Counted from the stretch's first letter, positions 1-9,130 are shown. The stretch is 64,000 nt of DNA from Paraburkholderia phenoliruptrix (GCF_019511605.1 NZ_JAEUAV010000029.1:32617-96616); one strand, 5' to 3'. The notes: a model not told the origin generated them from the sequence alone. Program-made: numbers and translations.

Positions 1-1
1 A

Positions 2-283
2 AAGAGCGCGGCGCTTAATGCGCAGGGTTATCGCCGTCTGACAGAAGCATTCGACAAGCTCGGTCTCGAATATGTGCCGTCCGACGGCAACTTCGTGCTG
101 GTACGCGTCGGCGACGACGATGCGGCGGGCAATCGCGTGAATCTGGCGTTGCTCAAGCAGGGGGTGATCGTGCGCCCGGTTGGCAACTACGGTTTGCCGC
201 AGTGGTTGCGCGTGACAATCGGCTTGCCGGAAGAAAACGAGGCGTTCATCAGCGCGCTGGAAAAAACGCTCGCCACCGCCTGA
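2..283 (+). CDS. hisC: Histidinol-phosphate aminotransferase, C-terminal part (partial)
   Basis: The gene enters from the left edge; 93 C-terminal residues are present, ending in TGA at 281-283. The readable protein (YRRLTEAFDKLGLEYVPSDG, then a stretch ending near LPEENEAFISALEK) matches the small C-terminal domain of class-I/II PLP aminotransferases of the HisC type, which convert imidazole-acetol phosphate and glutamate to histidinol phosphate. The PLP lysine lies outside the window. The next gene is tyrA. In Burkholderiaceae a HisC-type enzyme lies in the pheA-hisC-tyrA-aroA cluster, so it may act on aromatic 2-oxo acids as well as in histidine synthesis; that is inference from context. 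An ATG-less internal reading from GTG at 74 is just part of this frame. Confidence 0.85.
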   Translation, partial: KSAALNAQGYRRLTEAFDKLGLEYVPSDGNFVLVRVGDDDAAGNRVNLALLKQGVIVRPVGNYGLPQWLRVTIGLPEENEAFISALEKTLATA

Positions 284-331
284 GCGGCGAATCTTGACCC
301 GCGCGCCTCGTCTGAACGGCGCGCTTTTTGT

Positions 332-1273
332 GTGACCCACGTGGCCGCGTTCTCTTTTAACAAACTGGTGATATTTGGTGTCGGCCTGATCGGCGGATCG
401 CTCGCACGCGCGTTGCGCGAGCGCGGCGAAGCGGAGGGGGCGCGCACCGTGGTCGGCGTGGGCCGCTCGGCTCAGTCGAGCGCCCGCGCGCTGGAACTCG
501 GCGTCATCGACAGCGCGGCGGCATTGCATGACGACGCCGCGTTGCGCGAAGCGCTTGCCGGCGCAGACCTCGTGCTGCTCGCGGCGCCGGTCGCCCAGAC
601 TCGGCCGCTGCTCGAGCGCATCGTGCCGTTTCTCGACGCGAACACCATCGTCACCGATGCCGGCAGCACCAAGTCCGACGTGGTAGCCGCGGCGCAGGCC
701 GCGCTCGGCGCGCGCATCGGGCAGTTCGTGCCGGGGCATCCGATTGCCGGCCGTGAGGCGAGCGGCGTCGAGGCCGCGTTGCCCGATCTGTACGTCGGTC
801 GAAATGTCGTGTTGTGTCCGTTGCCCGACAATGCGCCGCCTGGCGTGGAGCGCGTCGCCGCGATGTGGCGCGCAACCGGCGCGCTGGTGCGTGACATGAC
901 GCCGGAGCAGCACGACCGCGTGTTCGCGTCGGTCAGCCATTTGCCGCACGTGTTGTCGTTCGCGCTGGTCGAGCAGATTCTGAATTCGCCCGATGCCGCG
1001 CTGAAGTTTTCCTTTGCCGCGGGCGGCTTTCGGGACTTCACGCGCATTGCCGCGTCGAGTCCGGAAATGTGGCGCGACGTGTGCGTCGCCAACCGCGCCG
1101 CGCTGCTCGACGAGCTGGACGCCTACACGGCCGTCCTCGCGCGGCTGCGCGCGGCTATCGAGGCCGGCGACGGCGCCGCGCTCGAAGCGGTATTCGCCCG
1201 CTCGCGCGTGGCGCGCACCGAGTGGCAGGAACAGCGCGCGGGCGGCTCTGCACCGGCCGACGGGTCAAAATGA
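332..1273 (+). CDS. tyrA: Prephenate dehydrogenase
   Basis: Cytoplasmic NAD(P)-dependent enzyme of tyrosine synthesis that oxidatively decarboxylates prephenate to 4-hydroxyphenylpyruvate. The 313-residue protein begins with a Rossmann fold carrying GVGLIGGS (residues 16-23). It then has the conserved prephenate-site segment PGHPIAGRE near residue 134 and the helical dimerisation domain with SHLPH. There is no chorismate mutase domain, so it is the monofunctional form. The start used is GTG at 332; another GTG at 341 is possible and no strong Shine-Dalgarno separates them. It lies 48 bp after hisC and 47 bp before aroA in an aromatic amino acid cluster transcribed the same way. Confidence 0.93.
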   Translation: MTHVAAFSFNKLVIFGVGLIGGSLARALRERGEAEGARTVVGVGRSAQSSARALELGVIDSAAALHDDAALREALAGADLVLLAAPVAQTRPLLERIVPFLDANTIVTDAGSTKSDVVAAAQAALGARIGQFVPGHPIAGREASGVEAALPDLYVGRNVVLCPLPDNAPPGVERVAAMWRATGALVRDMTPEQHDRVFASVSHLPHVLSFALVEQILNSPDAALKFSFAAGGFRDFTRIAASSPEMWRDVCVANRAALLDELDAYTAVLARLRAAIEAGDGAALEAVFARSRVARTEWQEQRAGGSAPADGSK

Positions 1274-1320
1274 GGGCGTCGCGCTGAGTGCGTCGCCATA
1301 ATCGGAAACTGGACTCAATC

Positions 1321-2625
1321 ATGGAATTCCTCGATCTCGGACCCTTTTCTCGTGCGTCCGGCACGGTTCGTCTGCCTGGCTCGAAGAGCATTTCGAACCG
1401 CGTGCTGCTGCTGGCCGCGCTCGCCGAAGGCGAAACGACGATCACGAACCTGCTGGACTCCGACGACACGCGCGTCATGCTCGACGCACTCGAAAAGCTC
1501 GGCGTGCGGCTCAAGCGCGAGGGCGACACTTGCGTCGTGACCGGCACGCGCGGCGCATTTACGGCGCGCACCGCCGACCTCTTTCTCGGCAATGCGGGCA
1601 CGGCGGTTCGTCCGTTGACGGCGGCGCTTTCGGTAAATGGCGGCGACTACCGCATCCACGGGGTGCCGCGCATGCACGAGCGGCCAATCGGCGATCTGGT
1701 CGACGGCCTGCGGCAGATCGGCGCGCGAATCGACTACGAGGAAAACGAGGGCTATCCGCCGTTGCGCATCCGCCCGGCGCAGATTTCCGCCGAAGCGCCG
1801 ATCCGCGTGCGCGGCGACGTCTCCAGTCAGTTCCTCACCTCGCTGCTGATGACGCTGCCGCTCGTGCGCACCACGAGCGGCGTGAGTACGGTTCAGGTGG
1901 ACGGCGAACTCATCTCCAAGCCTTATATCGACATCACGATCAAGCTAATGGCGCGCTTTGGCATCAACGTCGAGCGCAATGGCTGGCATCAGTTCATCGT
2001 GCCGGCGGGGCAGCGCTATCAGTCGCCGGGCACGATCATGGTGGAGGGCGACGCGTCGTCGGCGTCGTATTTTCTCGCGGCGGGCGTGCTGGGCGGCGGG
2101 CCGGTGAAGGTGGAGGGCGTCGGGCGTGCCAGCATTCAGGGCGACGTCGGCTTTGCGGATGCGCTCATCAAGATGGGCGCGAATCTGCAGATGGGCGAGG
2201 ACTGGATCGAAGTGCGCGGGGTCGGCAACGACCACGGCAAGCTCGATCCGATCGACATGGACTTCAACCTGATTCCAGACGCCGCGATGACCATCGCGGT
2301 GGCTGCACTGTTCGCCGACGGCACGACCACGCTGCGCAACATCGCGAGCTGGCGCGTGAAGGAGACCGACCGGATTGCGGCCATGGCGACCGAGCTTCGC
2401 AAGGTCGGCGCGAAGGTGCAGGAGGGCGACGACTTCCTCATGGTCACGCCGCCCGAAAAGCTGATTCCGAACGCCTCGATCGACACCTACGACGATCACC
2501 GCATGGCGATGTGTTTCTCGCTCGTCAGTCTGGGCGGCGTGCCGGTGCGGATCAACGACCCTAAGTGCGTCGCGAAGACGTTCCCCGATTATTTCGAGCG
2601 CTTCGCGGCGCTCGCTCACCCCTGA
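1321..2625 (+). CDS. aroA: 3-phosphoshikimate 1-carboxyvinyltransferase (EPSP synthase)
   Basis: Transfers the enolpyruvyl group of PEP to shikimate-3-phosphate, the sixth step of the shikimate pathway. The 434-residue length is normal for the family. Visible signatures are LPGSKSISNR (18-27) binding shikimate-3-phosphate, LFLGNAGTAVRPL binding PEP, and RVKETDRI towards the C-terminus. The frame is open upstream to 1288, but ATG 1321 gives the family N-terminus MEFLDLGPF and is chosen. It lies between tyrA and cmk, the usual order in Burkholderiaceae. The NAGTAVRP loop looks like the ordinary glyphosate-sensitive class I type; that is inference from the motif only. Confidence 0.96.
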   Translation: MEFLDLGPFSRASGTVRLPGSKSISNRVLLLAALAEGETTITNLLDSDDTRVMLDALEKLGVRLKREGDTCVVTGTRGAFTARTADLFLGNAGTAVRPLTAALSVNGGDYRIHGVPRMHERPIGDLVDGLRQIGARIDYEENEGYPPLRIRPAQISAEAPIRVRGDVSSQFLTSLLMTLPLVRTTSGVSTVQVDGELISKPYIDITIKLMARFGINVERNGWHQFIVPAGQRYQSPGTIMVEGDASSASYFLAAGVLGGGPVKVEGVGRASIQGDVGFADALIKMGANLQMGEDWIEVRGVGNDHGKLDPIDMDFNLIPDAAMTIAVAALFADGTTTLRNIASWRVKETDRIAAMATELRKVGAKVQEGDDFLMVTPPEKLIPNASIDTYDDHRMAMCFSLVSLGGVPVRINDPKCVAKTFPDYFERFAALAHP

Positions 2626-2660
2626 TTCGCGTACGAATCGCCTGACGTGCGACTTTTTAG

Positions 2661-3347
2661 ATGAAACCGATCCGCCCCTTTCACCAGACGCCCGTCATTA
2701 CGATCGACGGCCCCAGTGCCTCCGGCAAAGGCACCGTGGCCGCGCTGGTCGCCGCGAGCCTCGGCTTTCACCTGCTCGACAGCGGCGCGCTGTATCGGCT
2801 CGCCGCGCTCGCCAGCATGCGCTACGCGGTGGCGGCCGAGGACGTCGACGCCCTTGTGAAGCTGATCGATGATCTCCATATCACCTTCCGCGAGGGCCTC
2901 GCGCAACTGGACGGCGTCGACGTATCGGCGGAAATTCGCGCCGAAGAAGTCGGCAGCCGGGCGTCGGCGATCGCCGTGCACGCGCCGGTGCGCGCCGCGC
3001 TGGTAGCGCGTCAACGGGCTTTTCGCAAGGAGCCCGGGCTGGTCGCGGACGGCCGCGACATGGGCACCGTGATCTTCCAGGACGCCATTCTGAAGGTGTT
3101 CATGACCGCCAGCGTGGAGGCCCGCGCGGCCCGGCGGCATAAGCAATTGATACAAAAAGGCTTTTCTGCTAATATGGATGACTTGCTCCGGGATTTGCGT
3201 GAGCGCGACGAGCGCGACAGTCAGCGCGCAGCCGCGCCGCTTAAGCCCGCAGCAGATGCAAAGCTGCTCGATACGTCCGCCCTGTCGGTCGATCAGGCGG
3301 TCGAGCAGGTAGTGCAATGGTACGAAGCGCTGGTTGCTCAAAGCTGA
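2661..3347 (+). CDS. cmk: Cytidylate kinase
   Basis: Phosphorylates CMP and dCMP with ATP, recycling CMP from RNA turnover and phospholipid synthesis. It has 228 residues, with a P-loop GPSASGKGT (17-25), DSGALYR nearby and the conserved DGRDMGTVIF segment in the middle. The stretch QLIQKGFSANMDD is unusually AT-rich for this genome (3141-3176) and coincides with a very good sigma-70 promoter for the downstream rpsA, annotated separately. The order aroA-cmk-rpsA-ihfB is conserved in many proteobacteria. Confidence 0.95.
   Translation: MKPIRPFHQTPVITIDGPSASGKGTVAALVAASLGFHLLDSGALYRLAALASMRYAVAAEDVDALVKLIDDLHITFREGLAQLDGVDVSAEIRAEEVGSRASAIAVHAPVRAALVARQRAFRKEPGLVADGRDMGTVIFQDAILKVFMTASVEARAARRHKQLIQKGFSANMDDLLRDLRERDERDSQRAAAPLKPAADAKLLDTSALSVDQAVEQVVQWYEALVAQS
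3147..3175 (+). promoter_or_regulatory. Sigma-70 promoter for rpsA inside cmk
   Basis: The -35 box TTGATA (3147-3152) is separated by exactly 17 bp from the -10 box TAATAT (3170-3175). The box sits in an AT-rich patch of the cmk coding region. Transcription would start near 3182 and give an rpsA leader of about 345 nt. E. coli rpsA also has promoter activity within and after cmk, so the arrangement is expected. Sequence match only. Confidence 0.6.
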
Positions 3348-3527
3348 TCGAAGCAATGGTTTCAATCCGGCTCGGCGGCGGCCATAGTACGTTGCTGGTA
3401 GGTGCTTCGCGATGGTCGCGAAGTGTTGTATTAACCCCTTAACCCCGCGTGGCATTCGCAGTCTTGCCGTAGTTGCTGACCGTCCGGCCAGCCGGGCAGC
3501 GCGAGATCCATGCAAATTTTGATTTTT

Positions 3528-5243
3528 ATGTCCGACCTGCAAACCTCTACCCCGAATACCGAATCTTTTGCGGCTCTGTTCGAAGAGTCGCTGACCAAGC
3601 AGGACATGCGCGCCGGCGAAGTGATCTCCGCCGAAGTCGTGCGTGTCGACCACAACTTCGTGGTCGTCAACGCTGGTCTCAAGTCCGAAGCCTACATCCC
3701 GCTCGAAGAGTTCCTGAACGACGCGGGCGAGGTAGAAGTGCAGGCGGGCGACTTCGTTTCCGTCGCGATCGACGCGCTGGAAAACGGCTATGGCGACACG
3801 ATCCTGTCGCGCGACAAGGCGAAGCGTCTGGCTTCGTGGCTGTCGCTGGAAAAGGCTCTCGACAACAACGAACTCGTGACCGGCACGATCACGGGCAAGG
3901 TCAAGGGCGGCATGACCGTCATGGTCAACGGCATCCGCGCGTTCCTGCCGGGTTCGCTGGTTGACACGCGTCCGGTCAAGGACACGACCCCGTACGAAGG
4001 CAAGACGCTGGAATTCCGCGTCATCAAGCTCGACCGCAAGCGTAACAACGTCGTGCTGTCGCGTCGCGCAGTGATCGAGGCGACCCAGGGCGAAGAGCGC
4101 GCAAAGCTGCTCGAAACGCTGAAGGAAGGCGCGATCGTCGAAGGCGTGGTGAAGAACATCACCGACTACGGCGCATTCGTGGACCTGGGCGGTATCGACG
4201 GCCTGCTGCACATTACGGATATCGCATGGCGTCGCGTGCGTCACCCGTCGGAAGTGCTGTCGGTTGGCCAGGAAGTCACCGCCAAGATCCTCAAGTTCGA
4301 CCAGGAAAAGAACCGCGTTTCGCTCGGTATCAAGCAACTGGGCGACGATCCGTGGGAAGGCATCTCGCGCCGTTACCCGTCGGGCACGCGTCTGTTCGGT
4401 AAGGTCACCAACATCACCGACTACGGCGCATTCGTCGAAGTGGAATCGGGCATTGAAGGCCTCGTCCACGTGTCGGAAATGGACTGGACGAACAAGAACG
4501 TTGCACCGTCGAAGGTTGTGCAACTGGGCGACGAAGTCGAAGTCATGGTTCTCGAAATCGACGAAGACCGCCGCCGTATCAGCCTCGGCATGAAGCAGTG
4601 CAAGCCGAATCCGTGGGACGACTTCAGCCGCAACTTCAAGAAGGGCGACAAGCTGCAAGGCGCAATCAAGTCGATCACCGACTTCGGCGTCTTCATCGGT
4701 CTGCCGGGCGGCATCGACGGTCTGGTTCACCTGTCGGACCTGTCGTGGTCGGAAACGGGCGAAGAAGCAGTTCGCAAGTACAAGAAGGGCGACGAAGTGG
4801 AAGCCATCGTTCTCGGCATCGACGTCGAGAAGGAACGCATTTCGCTCGGCATCAAGCAGCTCGAAGGCGACCCGTTCAGCAACTTCGTTGCAATGAACGA
4901 CAAGGGTTCGATCGTCGACGGCGTGGTCAAGTCGGTGGACGCGAAGGGTGCAGTGGTTCAGCTGTCGGGTGAAGTCGAAGGCTACCTGCGCGCTTCGGAA
5001 ATCGCACAAGACCGTGTGGAAGACGCTCGCAACGTGCTGAAGGAAGGCGACAAGGTCAACGCGATGATCATCAACATCGATCGCAAGTCGCGTGGCATCA
5101 ACCTGTCGATCAAGGCGAAGGACTCGGCTGAGCAACAGGAAGCGATTCGCGGCCTGGCTTCGTCCGATTCCAGCGCGGCTGCCACCGGCACGACGAACCT
5201 CGGCGCGCTGCTGAAGGCCAAGCTCGACGGCCAGAACCAGTAA
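3528..5243 (+). CDS. rpsA: 30S ribosomal protein S1
   Basis: RNA-binding ribosomal protein that recruits mRNAs with weak Shine-Dalgarno sequences. The 571-residue protein has six S1 OB-fold repeats; later ones show the typical ITDYGAFV and ITDFGVFI strands followed by GLVH and the DxxxxRISLG ending. The start ATG 3528 gives the family N-terminus MSDLQTSTPNTESF. An in-frame ATG at 3510 would add six residues (MQILIF) that homologues lack in my memory. Neither start has a strong Shine-Dalgarno, as is known for E. coli rpsA, whose translation S1 controls itself. Its codon choice is more biased than that of its neighbours, as expected for a highly expressed gene. Confidence 0.95.
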   Translation: MSDLQTSTPNTESFAALFEESLTKQDMRAGEVISAEVVRVDHNFVVVNAGLKSEAYIPLEEFLNDAGEVEVQAGDFVSVAIDALENGYGDTILSRDKAKRLASWLSLEKALDNNELVTGTITGKVKGGMTVMVNGIRAFLPGSLVDTRPVKDTTPYEGKTLEFRVIKLDRKRNNVVLSRRAVIEATQGEERAKLLETLKEGAIVEGVVKNITDYGAFVDLGGIDGLLHITDIAWRRVRHPSEVLSVGQEVTAKILKFDQEKNRVSLGIKQLGDDPWEGISRRYPSGTRLFGKVTNITDYGAFVEVESGIEGLVHVSEMDWTNKNVAPSKVVQLGDEVEVMVLEIDEDRRRISLGMKQCKPNPWDDFSRNFKKGDKLQGAIKSITDFGVFIGLPGGIDGLVHLSDLSWSETGEEAVRKYKKGDEVEAIVLGIDVEKERISLGIKQLEGDPFSNFVAMNDKGSIVDGVVKSVDAKGAVVQLSGEVEGYLRASEIAQDRVEDARNVLKEGDKVNAMIINIDRKSRGINLSIKAKDSAEQQEAIRGLASSDSSAAATGTTNLGALLKAKLDGQNQ

Positions 5244-5259
5244 TTGAGGTACGCCCCCG

Positions 5260-5304
5260 CCTGCCGCGCGGCTCGTGCGCTCGCGGCAGGTGCCCCTCGC
5301 GGGG
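5260..5304 (+). other. Two hairpins between rpsA and ihfB
   Basis: CCTGCCGCG (5260-5268) pairs perfectly with CGCGGCAGG (5282-5290), and a short CCCC-TCGC-GGGG hairpin follows at 5293-5304. There is no T-run after either, so a simple intrinsic terminator is unlikely. They may protect the rpsA 3' end or mark a processing site in the rpsA-ihfB transcript; that role is a guess. Confidence 0.35.
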
Positions 5305-5348
5305 ACAACGGGGGCGGCTCGGCGTTTTCTTGAGAGGTCTGCTGCAGT

Positions 5349-5672
5349 ATGACCAAATCGGAATTGGTCGCCCAACTGGCTACGCGCTTTCCGCAACTCG
5401 TATTGAAAGATGCGGATTTCGCGGTGAAGACGATGCTTGATGCGATGTCAGAGGCGCTGGCCAAAGGTCATCGCATCGAAATTCGAGGTTTTGGCAGCTT
5501 CGGCCTGAACCGCCGTCCTTCCCGCGTTGGGCGCAATCCCAAGTCGGGCGAAAAAGTGCTGGTGCCCGAGAAGTACGTGCCGCACTTCAAGCCGGGCAAG
5601 GAGTTGCGTGAGCGGGTCGACCGTCGCGCGGGCGAGCCGTTGAAGGCCGAAGAGCCGGACGACGATCTGTAA
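5349..5672 (+). CDS. ihfB: Integration host factor subunit beta
   Basis: Nucleoid protein that pairs with IhfA and bends DNA sharply. The 107 residues begin MTKSELVAQLA and contain the HU/IHF signature GFGSFGLNRRPSRVGRNP in the beta arm, with the Pro that intercalates DNA. The C-terminus carries an acidic tail (EEPDDDL) longer than in E. coli IHF beta (94 residues). GAGAGG at about 5331-5336 lies 12 nt before ATG 5349. Position directly after rpsA is the standard location for ihfB. Confidence 0.95.
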   Translation: MTKSELVAQLATRFPQLVLKDADFAVKTMLDAMSEALAKGHRIEIRGFGSFGLNRRPSRVGRNPKSGEKVLVPEKYVPHFKPGKELRERVDRRAGEPLKAEEPDDDL

Positions 5673-6108
5673 TTGCTCCGCTGTGCGCGCTGTGCAGTCT
5701 CGCAGCGTGGCGTCGGCGGCGTGAGCGGCCAGTGCCAGTCGGCAAAAGACCAGAAAAAGCGCCTTTCGGCGCTTTTTTTTCGCCCACGCATTTTCCGACA
5801 TTGGCCGCCGCCTGGCGTTGCGTCCTGTTCCCTTGCGTTCTTGTCCGTGGTCAGTCTCGCGCGTCTGCCAGCAGCTTCATTCGCGCTCTCTGTGCGATTC
5901 TCTGTGCCAGGCGCTCCTCGTAATACCGGCCGCTTCCGCGACGCATTCAGACCCACCCACAGTTTTCTGTAAGCCCGCGCCTTGCCAGTTCCTGCCCAGC
6001 CGCGAGGGCTTCAATTACAATACGGGTCACTTCGGCGCGGGCAAACACCGTGGCGCGACGCGTCATCAGGCCGGCGTCACCCCGCAACTGCCGTGAAGAG
6101 ATCTATTC
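5673..6108 (+). other. Intergenic region ihfB-lapA
   Basis: This 436-bp stretch holds the ihfB terminator at 5754-5780 and no supported gene. Near 6016-6021 there is TACAAT, a possible -10 element for lapAB, but I see no convincing -35 at the right distance. Open frames here are short and have no recognisable product. Confidence 0.5.
5754..5780 (+). terminator. Rho-independent terminator after ihfB
   Basis: AAAAAGCGCC (5754-5763) pairs with GGCGCTTTTT (5768-5777) around a TTTC loop, and the T-run continues to 5780. It closes the aroA-cmk-rpsA-ihfB transcript. Confidence 0.85.
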
Positions 6109-6402
6109 ATGAAATTTATCGTCTGGCTGATCCGTGTACTGGTGTTCGTGCTGCTGCTGGTGCTCGCACTCTCCAATACACAACCCGCTACGCTGAATTT
6201 CCTCGCGGGCTACGCCTGGTCGGCGCCGCTCATCCTCATCGGCCTGGCGTTCTTCGTGGTCGGCCTGCTCGCGGGCCTTGTTTCGTCCATGCCCGCCGTG
6301 GTGCGCCTGCGCATGGAAAACGGCCGGCTCAAGCGTGAGCTGCGGGTAGCGCGTGAAACGCCGGTGGCTGTCGAACAGCCGCCCATGCCACCGCTGATCT
6401 GA
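6109..6402 (+). CDS. lapA: LPS assembly protein A, DUF1049 membrane protein
   Basis: Small inner-membrane protein of 97 residues with two hydrophobic segments (about 4-22 and 38-60) separated by NTQPATLNFLAGYAWSAPL, the pattern of the LapA/DUF1049 family. A charged cytoplasmic tail (RMENGRLKRELRVARE) follows and could form a short coiled coil. In E. coli LapA works with LapB to control LPS synthesis through LpxC degradation by FtsH. It is followed 67 bp later by lapB, the usual pair, and lies just after the ihfB terminator. Confidence 0.88.
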   Translation: MKFIVWLIRVLVFVLLLVLALSNTQPATLNFLAGYAWSAPLILIGLAFFVVGLLAGLVSSMPAVVRLRMENGRLKRELRVARETPVAVEQPPMPPLI

Positions 6403-6469
6403 TTGTGTCGTTCGCCGCGCGCCTTCGCGGCATCCCGTTCCCGCCTTTCGGCTCATTTGCATTCATCGC

Positions 6470-7645
6470 ATGGATCTAGACTTCTGGTGGCTGCTCGTCA
6501 TTCCCGTCGCGTTCGCGTTCGGCTGGATGGCTGCGCGCTACGACCTCAAGACGCTGCTGTCGGAAAGCGCCAATTTGCCGCGTTCCTATTTTCGCGGCCT
6601 TAACTTTCTGCTCAACGAGCAGCCGGACCAGGCGATCGACGCGTTCATCGAAGTGGTCAAGCTCGATCCGGAAACGGTCGAGCTGCATTTCGCGCTCGGC
6701 AATCTGTTCCGGCGCCGCGGCGAGACCGACCGCGCGATACGCGTGCATCAGAATCTTCTCAGCCGCGCCGATCTGCCGGTTAGCGAACGCGATCACGCAC
6801 TGTTCGAGCTGGGCCAAGACTTTCTGAAGGCCGGCCTGCTCGATCGCGCCGAAGAAACTTTCCGCTCGCTCGAGACCGGCGACTACGCGTTGGGCGCACA
6901 GCGCGCGCTGCTCACCATCTACGAAATCGAGAAGGACTGGCTCAAGTCGATCGACACTGCGCGCCACCTGGAAACAATGGGCGCGGAGTCGCTCGACAAG
7001 GAAATCGCGCAGTTCCATTGCGAACTCGCACAGGAAGCGCTGCAGCAGAAAAAGCCCGACGAAGCGCGCCGCCAGCTCGGCTTCGCGCTGAAGGCAAATC
7101 CCACCAACGTGCGAGCCACGATCCTGTTCGGCGACGTCGACGCGGCCGCGGGTGCGCAGGAGGCGGCGATCGCGCAATGGCGGCGCGTCGAGGAACAGAA
7201 CCCCGCTTATTTGCCGCTCGTCGCCGAAAAGCTGATGAAGGCGTACGAAGCGCTCGGCCGCGCGCAGGAAGGTGCCGACCTGCTCACGAGCTGGGTGGAC
7301 CGCTACCCGAGCAACGATCTGCTCGACGTCGCGTATCAGCACGTTGCGTCGTTGCGCGGGCCGGACGCCGCGCATGCGCTTGCGCGCTCGCAGATGCAGA
7401 AGTCGCCGAACCTGGCCGGCATGACGCGCCTGCTCGAGGCGCAGCAGGCCGTCGCGGAGGAACCGCGGCGCAGCGAACTCGAATTGATGCGCACGCTGAT
7501 CCGCCAGCGCACCAAAAATCTGCCGCGCTACACGTGCCAGAATTGCGGTTTCAGGGCGCGGCTTTTCTACTGGCAGTGCCCAGGTTGCAGCGGTTGGGAA
7601 ACCTATGCGCCGCGCCGGGTCGAGCCGATCACCGCGTCGAACTGA
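6470..7645 (+). CDS. lapB: Lipopolysaccharide assembly protein B (YciM)
   Basis: Membrane-anchored adaptor that in E. coli promotes FtsH-dependent turnover of LpxC and so limits LPS synthesis. The 391-residue protein has an N-terminal membrane anchor (about residues 4-20), a long array of tetratricopeptide repeats, and a C-terminal rubredoxin-like metal knuckle with cysteines C356, C359, C370 and C373 (CQNCG and CPGC). All these parts are those of LapB. The start ATG 6470 places the anchor at the very N-terminus. The downstream genes ugd, hldE1 and hldD are also envelope and LPS genes. Confidence 0.93.
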   Translation: MDLDFWWLLVIPVAFAFGWMAARYDLKTLLSESANLPRSYFRGLNFLLNEQPDQAIDAFIEVVKLDPETVELHFALGNLFRRRGETDRAIRVHQNLLSRADLPVSERDHALFELGQDFLKAGLLDRAEETFRSLETGDYALGAQRALLTIYEIEKDWLKSIDTARHLETMGAESLDKEIAQFHCELAQEALQQKKPDEARRQLGFALKANPTNVRATILFGDVDAAAGAQEAAIAQWRRVEEQNPAYLPLVAEKLMKAYEALGRAQEGADLLTSWVDRYPSNDLLDVAYQHVASLRGPDAAHALARSQMQKSPNLAGMTRLLEAQQAVAEEPRRSELELMRTLIRQRTKNLPRYTCQNCGFRARLFYWQCPGCSGWETYAPRRVEPITASN

Positions 7646-7726
7646 GTTAGCGCACGGCTTGGGCCGCGTGTCCATGACCGGCTTTATCGCCGGAGATCAT
7701 TACCGGAACCTTCAACCGGAAAGCGT

Positions 7727-9130
7727 ATGAAAATCACCATTATCGGCACTGGCTACGTGGGCCTCGTCACAGGCGCGTGTCTCGCTGAAATCGGCAACGA
7801 CGTGTTCTGCCTGGACGTCGATCCGCGCAAGATCGAAATTCTCAACAACGGTGGCGTGCCCATTCACGAGCCGGGCCTGCAGGAGATCATTGCGCGCACC
7901 CGGGCAGCGGGGCGCATCACCTTTTCGACGGACATCGAGGCGAGCGTCGCTCACGGCGACGTGCAGTTCATCGCCGTCGGCACGCCGCCCGACGAAGACG
8001 GCTCCGCAGACCTGCAGTACGTCCTCGAAGCGGCGCGCAACATCGGCCGTACGATGAACGGCTTCAAGGTGATCGTCGATAAGTCGACGGTGCCGGTCGG
8101 CACGGCGCAGCGCGTGCGCGCGGTCGTCGAAGAAGAGCTCGCAAAACGCGGGCTCGCCGGCAGCGACAAGCACCGCTTTTCGGTCGTGTCGAATCCCGAG
8201 TTTCTGAAAGAAGGCGCGGCGGTGGACGACTTCATGCGGCCGGACCGCATCGTGCTCGGCAGCGACGAGGACGAAGCCGGCTTGCGCGCGCGTGAACTGA
8301 TGAAGCGCCTCTATGCGCCGTTTAACCGCAATCACGAACGCACGCTGTACATGGACGTGCGCTCGGCCGAATTTACCAAGTACGCGGCCAATGCAATGCT
8401 GGCCACGCGCATCTCGTTCATGAACGAAATGTCGAATCTCGCCGACCGGGTGGGCGCCGACATCGAGGCGGTGCGCCGCGGCATCGGCTCGGACCCGCGT
8501 ATCGGCTATCACTTCCTGTATGCCGGCTGCGGCTATGGCGGTTCATGCTTTCCGAAGGACGTTCAGGCGCTGATCCGCACGGCCAGCGAAAGCGGTCACA
8601 ACCTCCGCATTCTCGAAGCCGTCGAGGAAGTGAACTACCGGCAAAAAGACGTGCTCGTGCAAAAGATCACGCACAAATGGGGCAATGATCTGGCAGGCCG
8701 CACCTTCGCCGTGTGGGGCCTCGCGTTCAAGCCGAATACCGACGACATGCGCGAAGCGCCGAGCCGCCGCGTGATTGCGGAACTGCTCGCGCGCAGCGCA
8801 CAGGTGCGTGCATACGACCCGGTCGCCGTGACCGAGGCGCGCCGCGTCTTCGCCATGGACCTGCATGACTCGCCGGACCAGCTCGCGCGTTTGCAATTCG
8901 CGAACACGCAGGACGAAACGCTTACGGGCGCGGACGCGCTTGTCATCGTCACCGAATGGAAGGAGTTCAAGAGCCCGGACTTCGCGCATCTAAAATCCGT
9001 ATTGAAGTCGCCGGTCATTTTCGACGGCCGCAATCTGTACGAACCGGATGCGATGAACGAACTCGGCATCGACTATCACTCGATTGGACGCCCTTATGCA
9101 CAACCCTCTGAACTTGCAGCCGATGCCTGA
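7727..9130 (+). CDS. ugd: UDP-glucose 6-dehydrogenase
   Basis: Oxidises UDP-glucose to UDP-glucuronate in two NAD-dependent steps; the product feeds capsule, exopolysaccharide and 4-amino-arabinose of lipid A. The 467-residue protein has the N-terminal Rossmann motif GTGYVGLVTGACLAE and the catalytic segment CGYGGSCFPKD with the nucleophile Cys274. The C-terminal UDP-binding domain carries the typical WGLAFKPNTDDMREAPS. In Burkholderia 4-amino-arabinose on lipid A gives polymyxin resistance, so a link to LPS is likely. The end overlaps the start of hldE1, suggesting translational coupling. Confidence 0.95.
   Translation: MKITIIGTGYVGLVTGACLAEIGNDVFCLDVDPRKIEILNNGGVPIHEPGLQEIIARTRAAGRITFSTDIEASVAHGDVQFIAVGTPPDEDGSADLQYVLEAARNIGRTMNGFKVIVDKSTVPVGTAQRVRAVVEEELAKRGLAGSDKHRFSVVSNPEFLKEGAAVDDFMRPDRIVLGSDEDEAGLRARELMKRLYAPFNRNHERTLYMDVRSAEFTKYAANAMLATRISFMNEMSNLADRVGADIEAVRRGIGSDPRIGYHFLYAGCGYGGSCFPKDVQALIRTASESGHNLRILEAVEEVNYRQKDVLVQKITHKWGNDLAGRTFAVWGLAFKPNTDDMREAPSRRVIAELLARSAQVRAYDPVAVTEARRVFAMDLHDSPDQLARLQFANTQDETLTGADALVIVTEWKEFKSPDFAHLKSVLKSPVIFDGRNLYEPDAMNELGIDYHSIGRPYAQPSELAADA

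Noticed and set aside
2616..5396. A 926-codon open frame on the minus strand opposite cmk and rpsA
   Set aside because: High GC and strong codon bias of cmk/rpsA suppress stops on the antisense frame. No family signature is visible and the sense genes are certain.
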